Positions 9,278 to 19,475 are shown, counted from the first letter of the stretch. The stretch is 38,752 nucleotides of DNA from Minisyncoccota bacterium (GCA_031291955.1 JARLIA010000008.1:1-38752); one strand, 5' to 3'. Translations and numbers: made by a program. Notes: generated by a model from the letters alone, not told the origin.

Positions 9278-10489
9278 ATGCCGAAAGTAATTACTGATGA
9301 AAAGTTAGTTGATGAATTTTTGGAACGGGGAGTAGAGGCTATTTATCCTTCCAAAGAGGCGCTCAAGAAAAAATTAATGAGCGGAGAAAGGATGAAGATT
9401 TATCAAGGCTTTGATCCGACCGGGCCATATTTGCACGTTGGGCATGCTATGGGAATTCGTGCTCTTCGGATTTTACAAAAACTTGGGCACGAGGTGATTT
9501 TTTTGGTGGGAGATTATACAGCCAAGGTCGGTGATCCTGACAAAGACACGACGCGGGAAATGCTCACGGACGAACAGATAGAAAAAAATATGGCTGGCTG
9601 GAAAGAGCAGGCGGCTCAGCTTATTGATTTTTCCGGAGACAATCCGGTCAGATTTGAGAGGAATAATAAATGGCTATCCAAAATGACGCTCGGGGATATC
9701 TTAAAACTGATGTCCAGAGTTACTATCCAGCAAATATTACAAAGAGATTTGTTTAAAAAAAGATTGGAAACGGACGATCCTTTAAAATTCCACGAGCTTT
9801 TATATCCATTGATGCAAGGATATGACGGCGTGGCGATGGAAGTCGACATGGAAATTGGAGGAGCGGATCAGACTTTCAATATGCTTTGCGGGAGAGATTT
9901 GTCTAAAAGTTATCTCGGAAAGGAAAAATTCGTGCGGACCAACAAAATGATGGATGCACCGGATGGGATAACCATGAGTAAAACAAAGGGCAATGGAATA
10001 AATTTGGCCGACAGTTCCGAAGATATGTTCGGAAAGGCAATGTCATATCCGGATGACCATATAATTTCCGGTTTGGAACTTTTGACGGAAGTGCCGATGG
10101 AAGAAATAAAAAAGATTGAGAAAGAGCTGAAAGTGGGCGCTAATCCGATGGAGTTGAAAAAGTTTATGGCATTTGAAATAGTGAAGATGATAAAGGGTGA
10201 GCCAGTGGCCGAAGCTGCCCGGGAGCATTTCGTAAAAACTGTCCAGAAAAAAGAAACGCCGGATGAAGTGGATGTTGTATCTACGCCCGTAGGTACGCCC
10301 GTAGGTACACTTATTGCGGAGGCCGGCTTGGCCGAAAGCAATGCTGGCGCCAAGCGGAAGATCAAGCAAGGCGGGGTGGAGATCGGCGGCGAGAAAATTA
10401 CGGACGCTAATGCTAAAATCGCGAAAGAGATGGACGGACAGATTTTGAAAGTCGGAAAGCGCGGCTTTCGAATAATTCAGGTGCGTTAG
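9278..10489 (+). CDS. tyrS: Tyrosyl-tRNA synthetase
   Basis: YQGFDPTGPYLHVGHAMGIRALRILQKLGH; MSKTKGNGI; C-terminal S4-like region KRKIKQGGVEIGGEKI. Confidence 0.85.
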   Translation: MPKVITDEKLVDEFLERGVEAIYPSKEALKKKLMSGERMKIYQGFDPTGPYLHVGHAMGIRALRILQKLGHEVIFLVGDYTAKVGDPDKDTTREMLTDEQIEKNMAGWKEQAAQLIDFSGDNPVRFERNNKWLSKMTLGDILKLMSRVTIQQILQRDLFKKRLETDDPLKFHELLYPLMQGYDGVAMEVDMEIGGADQTFNMLCGRDLSKSYLGKEKFVRTNKMMDAPDGITMSKTKGNGINLADSSEDMFGKAMSYPDDHIISGLELLTEVPMEEIKKIEKELKVGANPMELKKFMAFEIVKMIKGEPVAEAAREHFVKTVQKKETPDEVDVVSTPVGTPVGTLIAEAGLAESNAGAKRKIKQGGVEIGGEKITDANAKIAKEMDGQILKVGKRGFRIIQVR

Positions 10490-10654
10490 TTGTATAAGAA
10501 ACAGGCAGGGGCAAGGAGGAGGTTTATAGGTGGGGCAATGCCTCTTGCCAAGGTTTTAATTTTGTTCTAAATTATGTAAGTTAATTAATAATTAAAAAGC
10601 CGGGCAGTATTTTTAAGTTTTTTTTACTGTTTGCGCTAAATAAGGGAAGGTAAA

Positions 10655-11092
10655 ATGTTTTACCAAAAAAAATTAGCCGTCGCGGTTGAGGAGAAGACGA
10701 TCAATTTCGGTCTTCATCTCACGCTTGATGGCTACGGTGGAAATCCGGATAAACTAAATGACGGGCGGCTCGTGAAAAAATGTCTCGATGAACTCCCGGA
10801 AAAAGTTAATATGCACAAAATTTTCGGCCCGGAAGTGCTGGAGGCCGGCCCGGCCAATCCCAAGGATTCGGGTGGCTGGTCGGGGTTTGTTATGATTGCT
10901 GAATCGCACATCAGCTGCCACACTTTTCCTTGGCGAAAATTCGTAAGTGTTGACGTATATACCTGCGGAAGCACGATGGACAAGGATTTTATTGTTAACT
11001 ACTTCACGGAAGCTTTTGAACTCCAAGATGTAGAAATTAATTTCATTCAGCGCGGGACAAGATTTCCAGCCAAAGATATCGTTTGCGGATAA
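10655..11092 (+). CDS. speD: S-adenosylmethionine decarboxylase proenzyme (SpeD family)
   Basis: MIAESHISCHTFPWRKFVSVDVYTCG contains the SpeD self-cleavage ESH motif. Confidence 0.88.
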   Translation: MFYQKKLAVAVEEKTINFGLHLTLDGYGGNPDKLNDGRLVKKCLDELPEKVNMHKIFGPEVLEAGPANPKDSGGWSGFVMIAESHISCHTFPWRKFVSVDVYTCGSTMDKDFIVNYFTEAFELQDVEINFIQRGTRFPAKDIVCG

Positions 11093-11095
11093 CTT

Positions 11096-11118
11096 AAAAG
11101 GGCTTCGGCCCTTTTTTT
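11096..11118 (+). terminator. Rho-independent terminator after speD
   Basis: AAAAGGGC-TTCG-GCCCTTTTTTT. Confidence 0.85.
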
Positions 11119-11187
11119 GTTTTCGTATTTTTTAATTTTGTGGTATAATTTCAATGATGAAGAATATCTTTTTGAATCAGTTTATTT

Positions 11188-12456
11188 ATGGGAATGTTTT
11201 CCAAAATTTTGGGTTTCAAAGGCAAGTCATCCGAATATTTGCTCTCTTTGGACATCGGGACAGAAGTGGTGAAAGCTCTGGTTTTCAAAATCGATGAGAC
11301 TTCCGGCGTGGGAGTGGTGAAAGGCGTCGGCCGGGCTCGCCAGGGGATTAAGGATATGCACAGCGGCGCCGTGTCGGATATTTCCGGCGTCATTGTCAAT
11401 TGCCGGGAAGCCATCGCGATGGCCAAAGCCATGGCCGGCACCAAGCAGGTGGAGAAAGCTATTATCGGAATTGCCGGCGAATTGGTGAAGGGTACGACGA
11501 CGACGGTGCATTATGAAAGAATCAATCCGGAGATCCGGATCGATACGCCCGAGCTGAAAAATATCATCCAAAAAGTGCAGTGGAAAGCATTTGACCGTAT
11601 CCGGGCTCAGTTGGCCTGGGAAACCGGCCACAGCGAGATCGATGTTCAGCTCATCAACGCGGCAATTGTGGACGCGCGGATCGACGGCTACAAAGTGACC
11701 AATCCGGTCGGCTTTCAGGGGCGCGACGTTTCCATTTCGGTTTTCAACGCTTACGCGCCAATGATCCATCTTGGGGCGCTTCAGAAGATCGGAGACGAAT
11801 TGAAACTGGAACTTTTGAACATCGCGGCCGAACCGTATGCCGTGGCCCGCTCAATGGGCATTGAGGACGCGACGGATTTCTCGGCGGTCTTCATTGATAT
11901 TGGCGGTGGAACGACCGATGTAGCGGTGGTTCGGAATGGCGGTCTTGAAGGAACGAAGATGTTCGGTCTCGGCGGCCGGGCGTTCACCAAGAGATTGGCG
12001 CAGGAACTCTCCGTCGGTTTTGAGGAAGCGGAAGTTTTAAAGATAAAATATTCGGAAGGCAAGCTTGGGAAAGATGTCAGTGTTAAAATTGAAAAAATCT
12101 TGAACGACGATTGCGACGTCTGGCTTCGCGGAATCGAATTGACCCTCTCGGAATTTTCCGAAGCCGATCTCTTGCCATATCGCTTTTTTCTGTGCGGCGG
12201 CGGCTCAGGACTGCCTGGCATCAAAAAAGCCCTGGCTGGTCCCAAGTGGTCAAGCAATCTTCCATTTGCCAAACCTATTGAAGTCAGTTTCCTGCAACCC
12301 AAAGACGTGGTTAATATCGTGGATGAAACCCGGCAATTGAAAGATCCGCAAGACATCACCCCGATGGGATTGGCCAATTTGGCACTGGATCTTGTCGGTG
12401 AGGAAAAAATGATGTCAGGAATCCTGCGGCGGGCGGTGAAGATGATACAGAAATAA
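11188..12456 (+). CDS. FtsA/PilM-like actin-fold ATPase
   Basis: LLSLDIGTEVVKALVFKI; VFIDIGGGTTDVAVVRNGG; FLCGGGSGLPGIKKAL. Confidence 0.8.
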   Translation: MGMFSKILGFKGKSSEYLLSLDIGTEVVKALVFKIDETSGVGVVKGVGRARQGIKDMHSGAVSDISGVIVNCREAIAMAKAMAGTKQVEKAIIGIAGELVKGTTTTVHYERINPEIRIDTPELKNIIQKVQWKAFDRIRAQLAWETGHSEIDVQLINAAIVDARIDGYKVTNPVGFQGRDVSISVFNAYAPMIHLGALQKIGDELKLELLNIAAEPYAVARSMGIEDATDFSAVFIDIGGGTTDVAVVRNGGLEGTKMFGLGGRAFTKRLAQELSVGFEEAEVLKIKYSEGKLGKDVSVKIEKILNDDCDVWLRGIELTLSEFSEADLLPYRFFLCGGGSGLPGIKKALAGPKWSSNLPFAKPIEVSFLQPKDVVNIVDETRQLKDPQDITPMGLANLALDLVGEEKMMSGILRRAVKMIQK

Positions 12457-12565
12457 AATTTCTAATTTCTAATTTTCAAACAATTTTCAATGATTCAATT
12501 TTAAAATTAATTCATTGGAAAATTAGAACTTGTTTGAAAATTGAAAATTGAAAATTTATAAATCT

Positions 12566-14587
12566 ATGCACCAAACTTTTTACATCGACATCGACGAGGA
12601 AATAACCTCGATTGTCGAAAAATTGAAAAAGGCTCGCGTGAAAGAACTTATCATGGTGGTGCCCAAGCGGGCGCTCTTGATCCAGAGTATCGTCAATTTG
12701 CGCATTCTAAAAAAAGAAGCAGACGAGGCGGGGCTGCAGCTTATGATTGTGACCCAGGATAAATTGGGCAAGATTCTGATCGAAAAGGCCGGCATTTTGG
12801 TGCAGCAAAAAATGGATAATATTGCCGATGAAGATATCGACGCCGATGATGAATTGAGAATAGCTCCGGAGCCTGTTTCTTCTGCCGGCCAAAATGAGTT
12901 TAAAGAGAGCGCCAAAACTAAAAATCGCCTGGACAGGATCGGCAGTAGTGAATATTTCAACGAAGCTTCCGTTTCGCATGAAGAAATGAAAAAAGAATTT
13001 GGTCGCGCCAAACAAGTGGCTCTGGCGGAAAGTAATCCGGAAGGTCGGGAAAAAATTCTCAATAAAGAGCTGGTGGCTGGAGCGGGCAGCGAGACTAAAA
13101 AAAGGACCAATTTGGATATGGGTCCGCGTCCGCCAAGGCAAGAGAATTATTCGCCGGCGCCCATCCGCCCAAACCCAGAAGTCTTGTCCGCGCCGCGCAG
13201 TTCCATTCCTCGGGGAAGTTTTCCGGTCAATATGTCTCCGAAAGTTGATCGTTCGATTGGCGAGGATGATTCTTTGCGCCATGACAAGATCAATAATTTT
13301 TTCCAGCCGCAAAACAATGCCTATTTTAAGCAGAAAGATTCTTTGCAAAATAATCCGTATGCAAATCAGCAAACAAAATTCAGGCCGGAAAATGCCAAGC
13401 AGGACTATGCTGTTTCTGGAAAAATCCACAAATGGTTTTGGTCTTTCGGGGTCGTGGTGATTTTGGTTGTGGCTTTGGTGGCGGCGTACCTCCTCATTCC
13501 CAAAGCCAACGTGGTTATTTCCGCCAAGGCGCAAAACCAGGCGGTCGATTCGGAGTTGATGGCTGAAACCAGTGCCAGTTCTCCCGATTATGACAAAGGG
13601 ATAATTCCGGCCAAACTCATAACAACTGATGTCGAAGTGTCCCAAAATTTTACTCCAAGTGGTGCCGTATCGACGGTTAGTCCGAAAGCTCACGGCATGA
13701 TAACGATTTATAATACCTACAGTTCCGCGCCTCAGCTACTGGTGGCCACTACCCGTTTTCTGGCCACTAGCGGAAAGCTTTTTCGTTTAGTGGCTACAGT
13801 GACGGTACCAGGCGACACACAATCAGGCGGGCAAATCAAGCCAGGAACGATTTCGGCGGAAGTGGAGGCTGAACAGGGCGGCGCGGATTATAATATCGGT
13901 CCGGACACTTTCAATTTACCGGGACTTAAAAGCAGCGGGACAAAATATGCCAAGATTTACGCCAAGTCCAGCGGCAACATGAGTGGCGGCAGCAGTGGGA
14001 CTGTCAAAGCCAACAGGGTGACCGCCAAAGACATCTCTTTAGTCGAACAGGCGCTTGGCTCGAATCTTGACGGGTCTGTAAAACAAAAAATAAAAGACGC
14101 GGCTGGTGGCAATGTCCTGATTCCGGACGGCGCGGTGAATGAGGGAAGTGTCAGCTATCTCGTTTCCAATCCGGCTGGCGAGGCGGCCAGCTCTCCTCAG
14201 GTGACAGCCAGCGTTCCAGTTCAGGCATTGGTGGTGGATCAGTCGGTTTTCAACGACGTGGTTGGCCGTAAACTCGCCCAGACGGCCGGATCCGGGCAGT
14301 CGACCATTGACAGCAGCGCTATCAAAGTCAGTTCTGAAAAAGCCGACGCGGATTTCAAAACTGGGACAATGAGCATTTCCTTCCATGCTACCGCTAATCT
14401 TGGATCCAGTTTGGATTTGTCTAAGATCAAAAGTCAACTCATTGGCAAAAGCGAAAGTCAACTAAAGGCTTATTTAAGCAATTATCCCAATATACAGAAG
14501 GTTGAGGTAGACTATTGGCCATCATTTATTTCCGGTCGGATTCCTTTTTGGTCAAAACGTGTCAGTGTGACTCTTGACAGCAATTAA
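12566..14587 (+). CDS. Large envelope-associated protein with one TM segment and repetitive extracellular part
   Basis: Long ORF; TM WFWSFGVVVILVVALVAAYLLIP; downstream beta-rich Ser/Gly region; Pro/Asn-rich linker. Confidence 0.6.
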   Translation: MHQTFYIDIDEEITSIVEKLKKARVKELIMVVPKRALLIQSIVNLRILKKEADEAGLQLMIVTQDKLGKILIEKAGILVQQKMDNIADEDIDADDELRIAPEPVSSAGQNEFKESAKTKNRLDRIGSSEYFNEASVSHEEMKKEFGRAKQVALAESNPEGREKILNKELVAGAGSETKKRTNLDMGPRPPRQENYSPAPIRPNPEVLSAPRSSIPRGSFPVNMSPKVDRSIGEDDSLRHDKINNFFQPQNNAYFKQKDSLQNNPYANQQTKFRPENAKQDYAVSGKIHKWFWSFGVVVILVVALVAAYLLIPKANVVISAKAQNQAVDSELMAETSASSPDYDKGIIPAKLITTDVEVSQNFTPSGAVSTVSPKAHGMITIYNTYSSAPQLLVATTRFLATSGKLFRLVATVTVPGDTQSGGQIKPGTISAEVEAEQGGADYNIGPDTFNLPGLKSSGTKYAKIYAKSSGNMSGGSSGTVKANRVTAKDISLVEQALGSNLDGSVKQKIKDAAGGNVLIPDGAVNEGSVSYLVSNPAGEAASSPQVTASVPVQALVVDQSVFNDVVGRKLAQTAGSGQSTIDSSAIKVSSEKADADFKTGTMSISFHATANLGSSLDLSKIKSQLIGKSESQLKAYLSNYPNIQKVEVDYWPSFISGRIPFWSKRVSVTLDSN

Positions 14588-14725
14588 GAATCGCGATAAG
14601 ATGGGTTAGACGTTGAAAAATACAGAGCAATATCCGAACTCACGAATTTGGATTGTATTGATTTCCTGAAGTTTATTCCATTCATTAAGATGGAAGGATT
14701 GGGAAATCCCTCCGTCTTATTTTTT

Positions 14726-14947
14726 ATGCCACAAGACAAAGAGTTGGTAAAACTAGAGGGAGAAGTGATTGAGAATCTTCCCAGCACCACTTTCCGAGTC
14801 AAATTGGACAACGGGCACGAGATTCTGGCTCACATTTCCGGTCGGATGCGGGTGAATTACATCCGCCTCATTCCTGGTGATCGGGTTTTGGTTGAGATGA
14901 GTCCGTATGATTTGACGAAAGGAAGAATTGTCCATCGATTAAAATAG
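14726..14947 (+). CDS. infA: Translation initiation factor IF-1
   Basis: [65 protein letters not shown]. Confidence 0.95.
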   Translation: MPQDKELVKLEGEVIENLPSTTFRVKLDNGHEILAHISGRMRVNYIRLIPGDRVLVEMSPYDLTKGRIVHRLK

Positions 14948-14953
14948 ACAAAT

Positions 14954-15067
14954 ATGAAAGTTAGAGCCTCTGTAAAAAAAATTTGTGATAAATGCAAAGT
15001 GATCAAGCGTAAAGGAAAGCTTTACGTTATTTGCGAGAACCCGAAACACAAACAACGCCAAGGCTAG
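14954..15067 (+). CDS. rpmJ: Ribosomal protein L36 (bL36)
   Basis: My translation: [37 protein letters not shown]; not in the supplied ORF track. Confidence 0.96.
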   Translation: MKVRASVKKICDKCKVIKRKGKLYVICENPKHKQRQG

Positions 15068-15100
15068 TGTTTGTGAATTATTCTATTAAAATCAATCAGC

Positions 15101-15487
15101 ATGCTTAGAATTTCCGGGGTAAACATCCCAGACGAAAAAAGAATAGTCATTTCTCTCACGTATATTTACGGGATCGGTCCCAAGACGGCAGAGCGGATTT
15201 TGAGCGAACTTGAAATTTCGCCGGACAAAAGAACCAAGGAGCTGACAGAGAAGGAACAAAACGAAATCAGGACCCACGTCGAAAAAAAGATCAAAGTCGA
15301 GGGCGAGCTGAAACTTGAAGTGCGCGATAACGTGAAGCGTTTGAAAGAGATTGGTTGCTATCGCGGTACGCGTCATCAAAGAGGCCTTCCGACTCGGGGA
15401 CAGCGAACCAAGACCAATAACCGGACCGTGCGCGGAAACGTGCGGCGCACCATGGGTTCGGGACGGGTGAAGACGGAGAAAACTTAG
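15101..15487 (+). CDS. rpsM: Ribosomal protein S13 (uS13)
   Basis: [34 protein letters not shown]...[24 protein letters not shown]. Confidence 0.97.
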   Translation: MLRISGVNIPDEKRIVISLTYIYGIGPKTAERILSELEISPDKRTKELTEKEQNEIRTHVEKKIKVEGELKLEVRDNVKRLKEIGCYRGTRHQRGLPTRGQRTKTNNRTVRGNVRRTMGSGRVKTEKT

Positions 15488-15530
15488 CAAATTGTTGGAT
15501 TATCATATTGTTAAATTGTTATCAAATAGA

Positions 15531-16055
15531 ATGGCTGAAGAAATTATTAAAAAAGAAGAAGAGACAAAAAAAGACGAGGTCGCCGAAAAGAAGGCCGAAG
15601 ATTTAAATGTGGCAAAGAAGGCTGAAGATGTAAAAACTGCCGACTCCGCCAAGGCTTCGTCGGGCCGAGAGGAAGATCCAAAAAAGAAGGTTAAAAAAAT
15701 CAAACGGCAGATCGCCAAAGGTCGGGCGACAGTGAAATGCTCGTATAACAACACGATGGTGAGCATTTCCGATTCCAATGGCGGTGTTTTGGGTTGGGCC
15801 TCCTCGGGACTCTTGGGTTTCAAAGGCGCCAAGAAAGCGACGCCATATGCCGCAACTCAGGTAGTGGCCAATGTTAGTGAAAAAGTGAGAAAATACGGCG
15901 TTCGCGAGTTGGAAGTGTATGTTCGGGGCGTCGGATCTGGTCGGGAAGCGTCCGTTCGGGCGCTGGCTAACAACGGTTTTGATTTGACCGTAATAAAGGA
16001 TGTAACTCCGATCCCGCACAACGGTTGCCGAGCGAAAAAACCAAGAAGAATCTAA
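15531..16055 (+). CDS. rpsK: Ribosomal protein S11 (uS11) with a ~60-aa charged N-terminal extension
   Basis: TVKCSYNNTMVSISDSNGGVLGWASSGLLGFKGAKKATPYAAT...IPHNGCRAKKPRRI. Confidence 0.95.
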   Translation: MAEEIIKKEEETKKDEVAEKKAEDLNVAKKAEDVKTADSAKASSGREEDPKKKVKKIKRQIAKGRATVKCSYNNTMVSISDSNGGVLGWASSGLLGFKGAKKATPYAATQVVANVSEKVRKYGVRELEVYVRGVGSGREASVRALANNGFDLTVIKDVTPIPHNGCRAKKPRRI

Positions 16056-16086
16056 GTTATGAACTACGAAATGAAATATTAATTTT

Positions 16087-16719
16087 ATGGCTAGAGATAC
16101 CAATGCAAAATGTAGAAAGTGCCGGCGCGCCGGAGAGAAGCTTTTTTTGAAAGGCGACCGTTGTAATACGCCTAAATGCGCGATTTCTCGGCGGGCTTAT
16201 GCCCCTGGCGTGCATGGAAAGAAACCCAGCCGGAGTTCTAGTGAATATGGCATGCAATTGTCCGTGAAACAAAAGGTGAAGCGTATTTATGGCATTCTGG
16301 AGCGACAATTCCGCTATCATTTTGATGAGGTGAAAAGCAAGAAAGGCGTGACTGGCGATCTTTTGATGGCACGACTCGAAATGCGTCTGGATAACGTGGT
16401 TTATCGGATGGGCTTGGCCAGCTCGCGCTCACTCGCCCGTCAGTTGGTGAATCACGGGCTGATTGTCGTAGACGGCAAGAAATTAACCATTCCCTCGTGC
16501 GAGATCAAAATCGGCCAGACGGTCGGCATCAATCCGACCAAGGCCGGCAATAACTATTTTAAAAATTTGGAACAAGTTATCAAGAATAAGAAAGATTTTC
16601 CAGCCTGGCTCACTTTTGACGCTGCAAAGTCCGAGGGAAAAGTGACCAACCAACCGGAAAAAGCTGACCTTGGCATCAATGTCGACGCCCAGGTGATCGT
16701 GGAATATTACTCAAGATAA
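16087..16719 (+). CDS. rpsD: Ribosomal protein S4 (uS4)
   Basis: MARDTNAKCRKCRRAGEKLFLKGDRC...RLDNVVYRMGLASSRSLARQLVNHG. Confidence 0.96.
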   Translation: MARDTNAKCRKCRRAGEKLFLKGDRCNTPKCAISRRAYAPGVHGKKPSRSSSEYGMQLSVKQKVKRIYGILERQFRYHFDEVKSKKGVTGDLLMARLEMRLDNVVYRMGLASSRSLARQLVNHGLIVVDGKKLTIPSCEIKIGQTVGINPTKAGNNYFKNLEQVIKNKKDFPAWLTFDAAKSEGKVTNQPEKADLGINVDAQVIVEYYSR

Positions 16720-16730
16720 ATTAAGTCATA

Positions 16731-16777
16731 TAACGCATAACGCATAACGCGAAACGTTCCACGTTCCACGCTACGCG
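16731..16777. repeat. Intergenic 47-bp repeat copy 1
   Basis: taacgcataacgcataacgcgaaacgttccacgttccacgctacgcg, identical at 17761-17807. Confidence 0.95.
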
Positions 16778-16788
16778 CTTCAGGATTT

Positions 16789-17754
16789 ATGCAAATATCT
16801 CTTCCGCAAAAACCTAAATATACCGCGATTGATGAAAAGACGAGTCTTTTCGAAATTGACGGCTGCTATCCGGGTTATGGCACGACGGTCGGCAACGCCC
16901 TTCGGCGGGTACTGCTGTCTTCCATGCCGGGCGCGGCCATTACTTCAGTGAAAATTAAGGGCGTGAAGCACGAGTTTTCGACGATTCCTGGCGTAAGCGA
17001 AGATGTTATTCAGATAATCCTGAATTTGAAGCAAGTGCGGTTCAGACTTTTTTCCGACGAACCGGCGACAGTAACTTTGAAGGCCAAGGGCGAGAAAGCT
17101 ATTACGGCCGGGATGTTTGATTGTCCTTCTAATGTGGAAGTGGTCAATTCCGAATTTCCCATTGCCACCATCACCAGTGGAAAGGGCGAGATCGAGATGG
17201 AAATGGAAATTTCCAGCGGTATCGGTTATGTGCCGGTTGAACAGCAGGATCGGGAAAAGAAAGAAGTGGGCGTAATCGCGGTGGATGCCATATATACGCC
17301 AATCAAACGCGTCAACTACACCATTTCCAATATGCGGGTCGGAAAGCGGACTGATTTTGAAAAAATCAGTCTCGAAGTGGCGACTGATGGCAGCATTACT
17401 CCTTTGGAAGCCTTTTCCAAGGCTGTTGATATTTTGGTTGATCAGTTTTCCGTGCTGAAAAGCACGCAGGAGGCCGAGGAAGAAGTGGAGGCGCCGGCGG
17501 AAGAAGTGATGGAAGAGAAGAAGGAAGTTAGGGCGGAAGCGCCTGATCCGAAAAAGACCGAGGTGACCGAACTGAAAAATCTGTCTACTCGGACACTCAA
17601 CGTTTTGGAAAGTAACAAAGTGAAGACAGTCGGTGACATTGTGAAGCTCACTGAAGACCAGCTGAACGAACTGGAAGGTATGGGCGCCAAAGGGATCAAA
17701 GAAATCAAAAAAGCGGTCGGGGACTTTGGGTTGAATTTAAAGAAAGCGGAATAG
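16789..17754 (+). CDS. rpoA: DNA-directed RNA polymerase subunit alpha
   Basis: GYGTTVGNALRRVLLSSMPGAAITSVKIKGVKHEFSTIPGVSEDV; C-terminal HhH alphaCTD. Confidence 0.97.
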   Translation: MQISLPQKPKYTAIDEKTSLFEIDGCYPGYGTTVGNALRRVLLSSMPGAAITSVKIKGVKHEFSTIPGVSEDVIQIILNLKQVRFRLFSDEPATVTLKAKGEKAITAGMFDCPSNVEVVNSEFPIATITSGKGEIEMEMEISSGIGYVPVEQQDREKKEVGVIAVDAIYTPIKRVNYTISNMRVGKRTDFEKISLEVATDGSITPLEAFSKAVDILVDQFSVLKSTQEAEEEVEAPAEEVMEEKKEVRAEAPDPKKTEVTELKNLSTRTLNVLESNKVKTVGDIVKLTEDQLNELEGMGAKGIKEIKKAVGDFGLNLKKAE

Positions 17755-17760
17755 TCGTCA

Positions 17761-17807
17761 TAACGCATAACGCATAACGCGAAACGTTCCACGTTCCACG
17801 CTACGCG
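17761..17807. repeat. Intergenic 47-bp repeat copy 2
   Basis: Identical to 16731-16777. Confidence 0.95.
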
Positions 17808-17821
17808 TTCCATGATTAAGC

Positions 17822-18190
17822 ATGCAGCATAAGAATAGCACAAAAGAATTTGGACGGACGAGAGACCAGCGGCGGGCGCTTTGGCGCACGATGTTGGGGA
17901 GTTTGATCGTACGCGAAAAGATTACGACCACCGAAGCCAAAGCCAAGGAGCTGAAAAGCCGGATTGACAAAATTGTGAGGAAGGCCAAAAAAGGCAAAGA
18001 GGCGAGTCGGAAAGTGGCGGTCATTCGCGATCTCAAGAATGATATTCCGCTTATGGCGGTAAAAAAGATCACTGGCGAATTTTTGGATAAATTTGAAAAA
18101 AGAAACAGCGGATATTCCCGCGTGATAAAACTGGCGGCCCGGAAAAGCGACGGCGCCAAGATGGCTGTTATTGAATTAATAACCCAGTAG
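17822..18190 (+). CDS. rplQ: Ribosomal protein L17 (bL17)
   Basis: MQHKNSTKEFGRTRDQRRALWRTMLGSLIVREKITTTEAKAKEL. Confidence 0.95.
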   Translation: MQHKNSTKEFGRTRDQRRALWRTMLGSLIVREKITTTEAKAKELKSRIDKIVRKAKKGKEASRKVAVIRDLKNDIPLMAVKKITGEFLDKFEKRNSGYSRVIKLAARKSDGAKMAVIELITQ

Positions 18191-18203
18191 CGAAAAAGTA
18201 TTT

Positions 18204-18599
18204 ATGAAAACTATTACTCGAAAATATCATCAATTTGACGCCAAAAGCAAATCTTTTGGGCGCCTGGCGACCGAGATCGCCTTGGTTTTGCGCGGCAAGA
18301 ACAAAGCGGATTTTACGCCCAATATCGACGGTGGGGATTTTGTCGTCGTGATCAATACCGATAATCTCAAAGCAACAGGCGGCAAGATGGACAAAAAGAT
18401 ATATCATTATTTCAGCGGTTATCCGGGAGGAGTCCGGAATGTCGCGCTGAAAGATAAGATAAAGCAAGATTCCCGGGAAGTGATCAAGGAAGCAGTCTAT
18501 GGCATGCTCTGCAAGAACAAGCTGCGTGACCGGATGATGACCAGACTCAAGATTTATAAAGACGACAAGCACGAACATAAGATAGAAATCACTCACTAA
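18204..18599 (+). CDS. rplM: Ribosomal protein L13 (uL13)
   Basis: FDAKSKSFGRLATEIALVLRGKNKADFTPNIDGGDFVVVINTDNLKATGGKMDKKIYHYFSGYPGG. Confidence 0.95.
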   Translation: MKTITRKYHQFDAKSKSFGRLATEIALVLRGKNKADFTPNIDGGDFVVVINTDNLKATGGKMDKKIYHYFSGYPGGVRNVALKDKIKQDSREVIKEAVYGMLCKNKLRDRMMTRLKIYKDDKHEHKIEITH

Positions 18600-18625
18600 T
18601 TTTCAAATTTAAAATTGTCAGACAT

Positions 18626-19084
18626 ATGGCTACCAAGAAAGTTACTAAAAAAGAAGAAGCAACGGAGAAAAAAGAAACTGCCGAGAAAGGCAAGTATTTT
18701 TATGCAGTCGGCAGACGGAAGACGGCCGTGGCCAAAATCAAGCTTTATGAGTCCAAGGGCAGCCAGAATACCATTGTGATCAATGAACGTGCGCTGGAAA
18801 AATATTTTCCGCTGGATCGCTTGTCTGAAGTGGCCAAATCTCCGCTGGCGTTGGCCGGCGAAGGCTCCAAATTTGAAGCGGTGATAAGAGTCCTTGGTGG
18901 CGGCGTGAACGCCCAAGCCGAAGCGATCCGGTTGGGTATCTCGCGCGCACTAGTGGTGTTTGACGAAACGCTCAAAAAATCTTTGAAGGACAAAAAATTC
19001 CTTACCCGCGATTCACGCGAAGTGGAACGCAAAAAGGCCGGTCTCAAAAAAGCCCGCAAGAGTCCGCAGTGGGCGAAGCGCTAA
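18626..19084 (+). CDS. rpsI: Ribosomal protein S9 (uS9)
   Basis: YFYAVGRRKTAVAKIKLYE...GGGVNAQAEAIRLGISRAL...RKKAGLKKARKSPQWAKR. Confidence 0.95.
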   Translation: MATKKVTKKEEATEKKETAEKGKYFYAVGRRKTAVAKIKLYESKGSQNTIVINERALEKYFPLDRLSEVAKSPLALAGEGSKFEAVIRVLGGGVNAQAEAIRLGISRALVVFDETLKKSLKDKKFLTRDSREVERKKAGLKKARKSPQWAKR

Positions 19085-19183
19085 AAAAGTTTCCTTCATT
19101 ATTTTCCTCTCCTTTGGGAGAGGATGTCCGGTACTCCGGACAGGTGAGGGAAAATCGGATTCGAGTACATTTCATATCACATA

Positions 19184-19214
19184 AAAAAATCTCCCAGCGA
19201 TGGGAGGTTTTTTG
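19184..19214 (+). terminator. Rho-independent terminator
   Basis: aaaaaatCTCCCA-GCGA-TGGGAGgtttttt. Confidence 0.8.
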
Positions 19215-19271
19215 CTTTTGTGGTATAATATAACCAGCGATTTTCGCGGTTAATTATTAAGGTCAAAAAAT

Positions 19272-19475
19272 ATGACCAAAAATGAAAGTTCGGTGGACCA
19301 CTGGGTGCGGGCGGTGCTGGGGGTGGTTGTCCTCTGGTTCTCATACGCCAGCCTTTCCGGCTGGGAGATGTGGGTCGGTTACATTATCGGCCTGGCGCTT
19401 CTTGTTACGGCCGCGACCGGCTATTGTTGGCTCTACCAAGTGCTCGGGATGAGCACGAAAAAACAAGGTCAATAA
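19272..19475 (+). CDS. Small two-TM protein, DUF2892/YgaP-TM-like
   Basis: VDHWVRAVLGVVVLWFSYAS...GLALLVTAATGYCWLYQVLG. Confidence 0.7.
   Translation: MTKNESSVDHWVRAVLGVVVLWFSYASLSGWEMWVGYIIGLALLVTAATGYCWLYQVLGMSTKKQGQ

Noticed and set aside
10274-10320. gcccgtaggtacgcccgtaggta tandem repeat in tyrS as a separate element
   Set aside because: A short in-frame 12-bp duplication (TPVGTPVG) in an interdomain linker; too small to interpret.
12457-12565. AT-rich intergenic stutter (ttctaattttcaaacaattttcaatg...) as a regulatory RNA
   Set aside because: Low-complexity self-complementary repeat with no distinctive structure.
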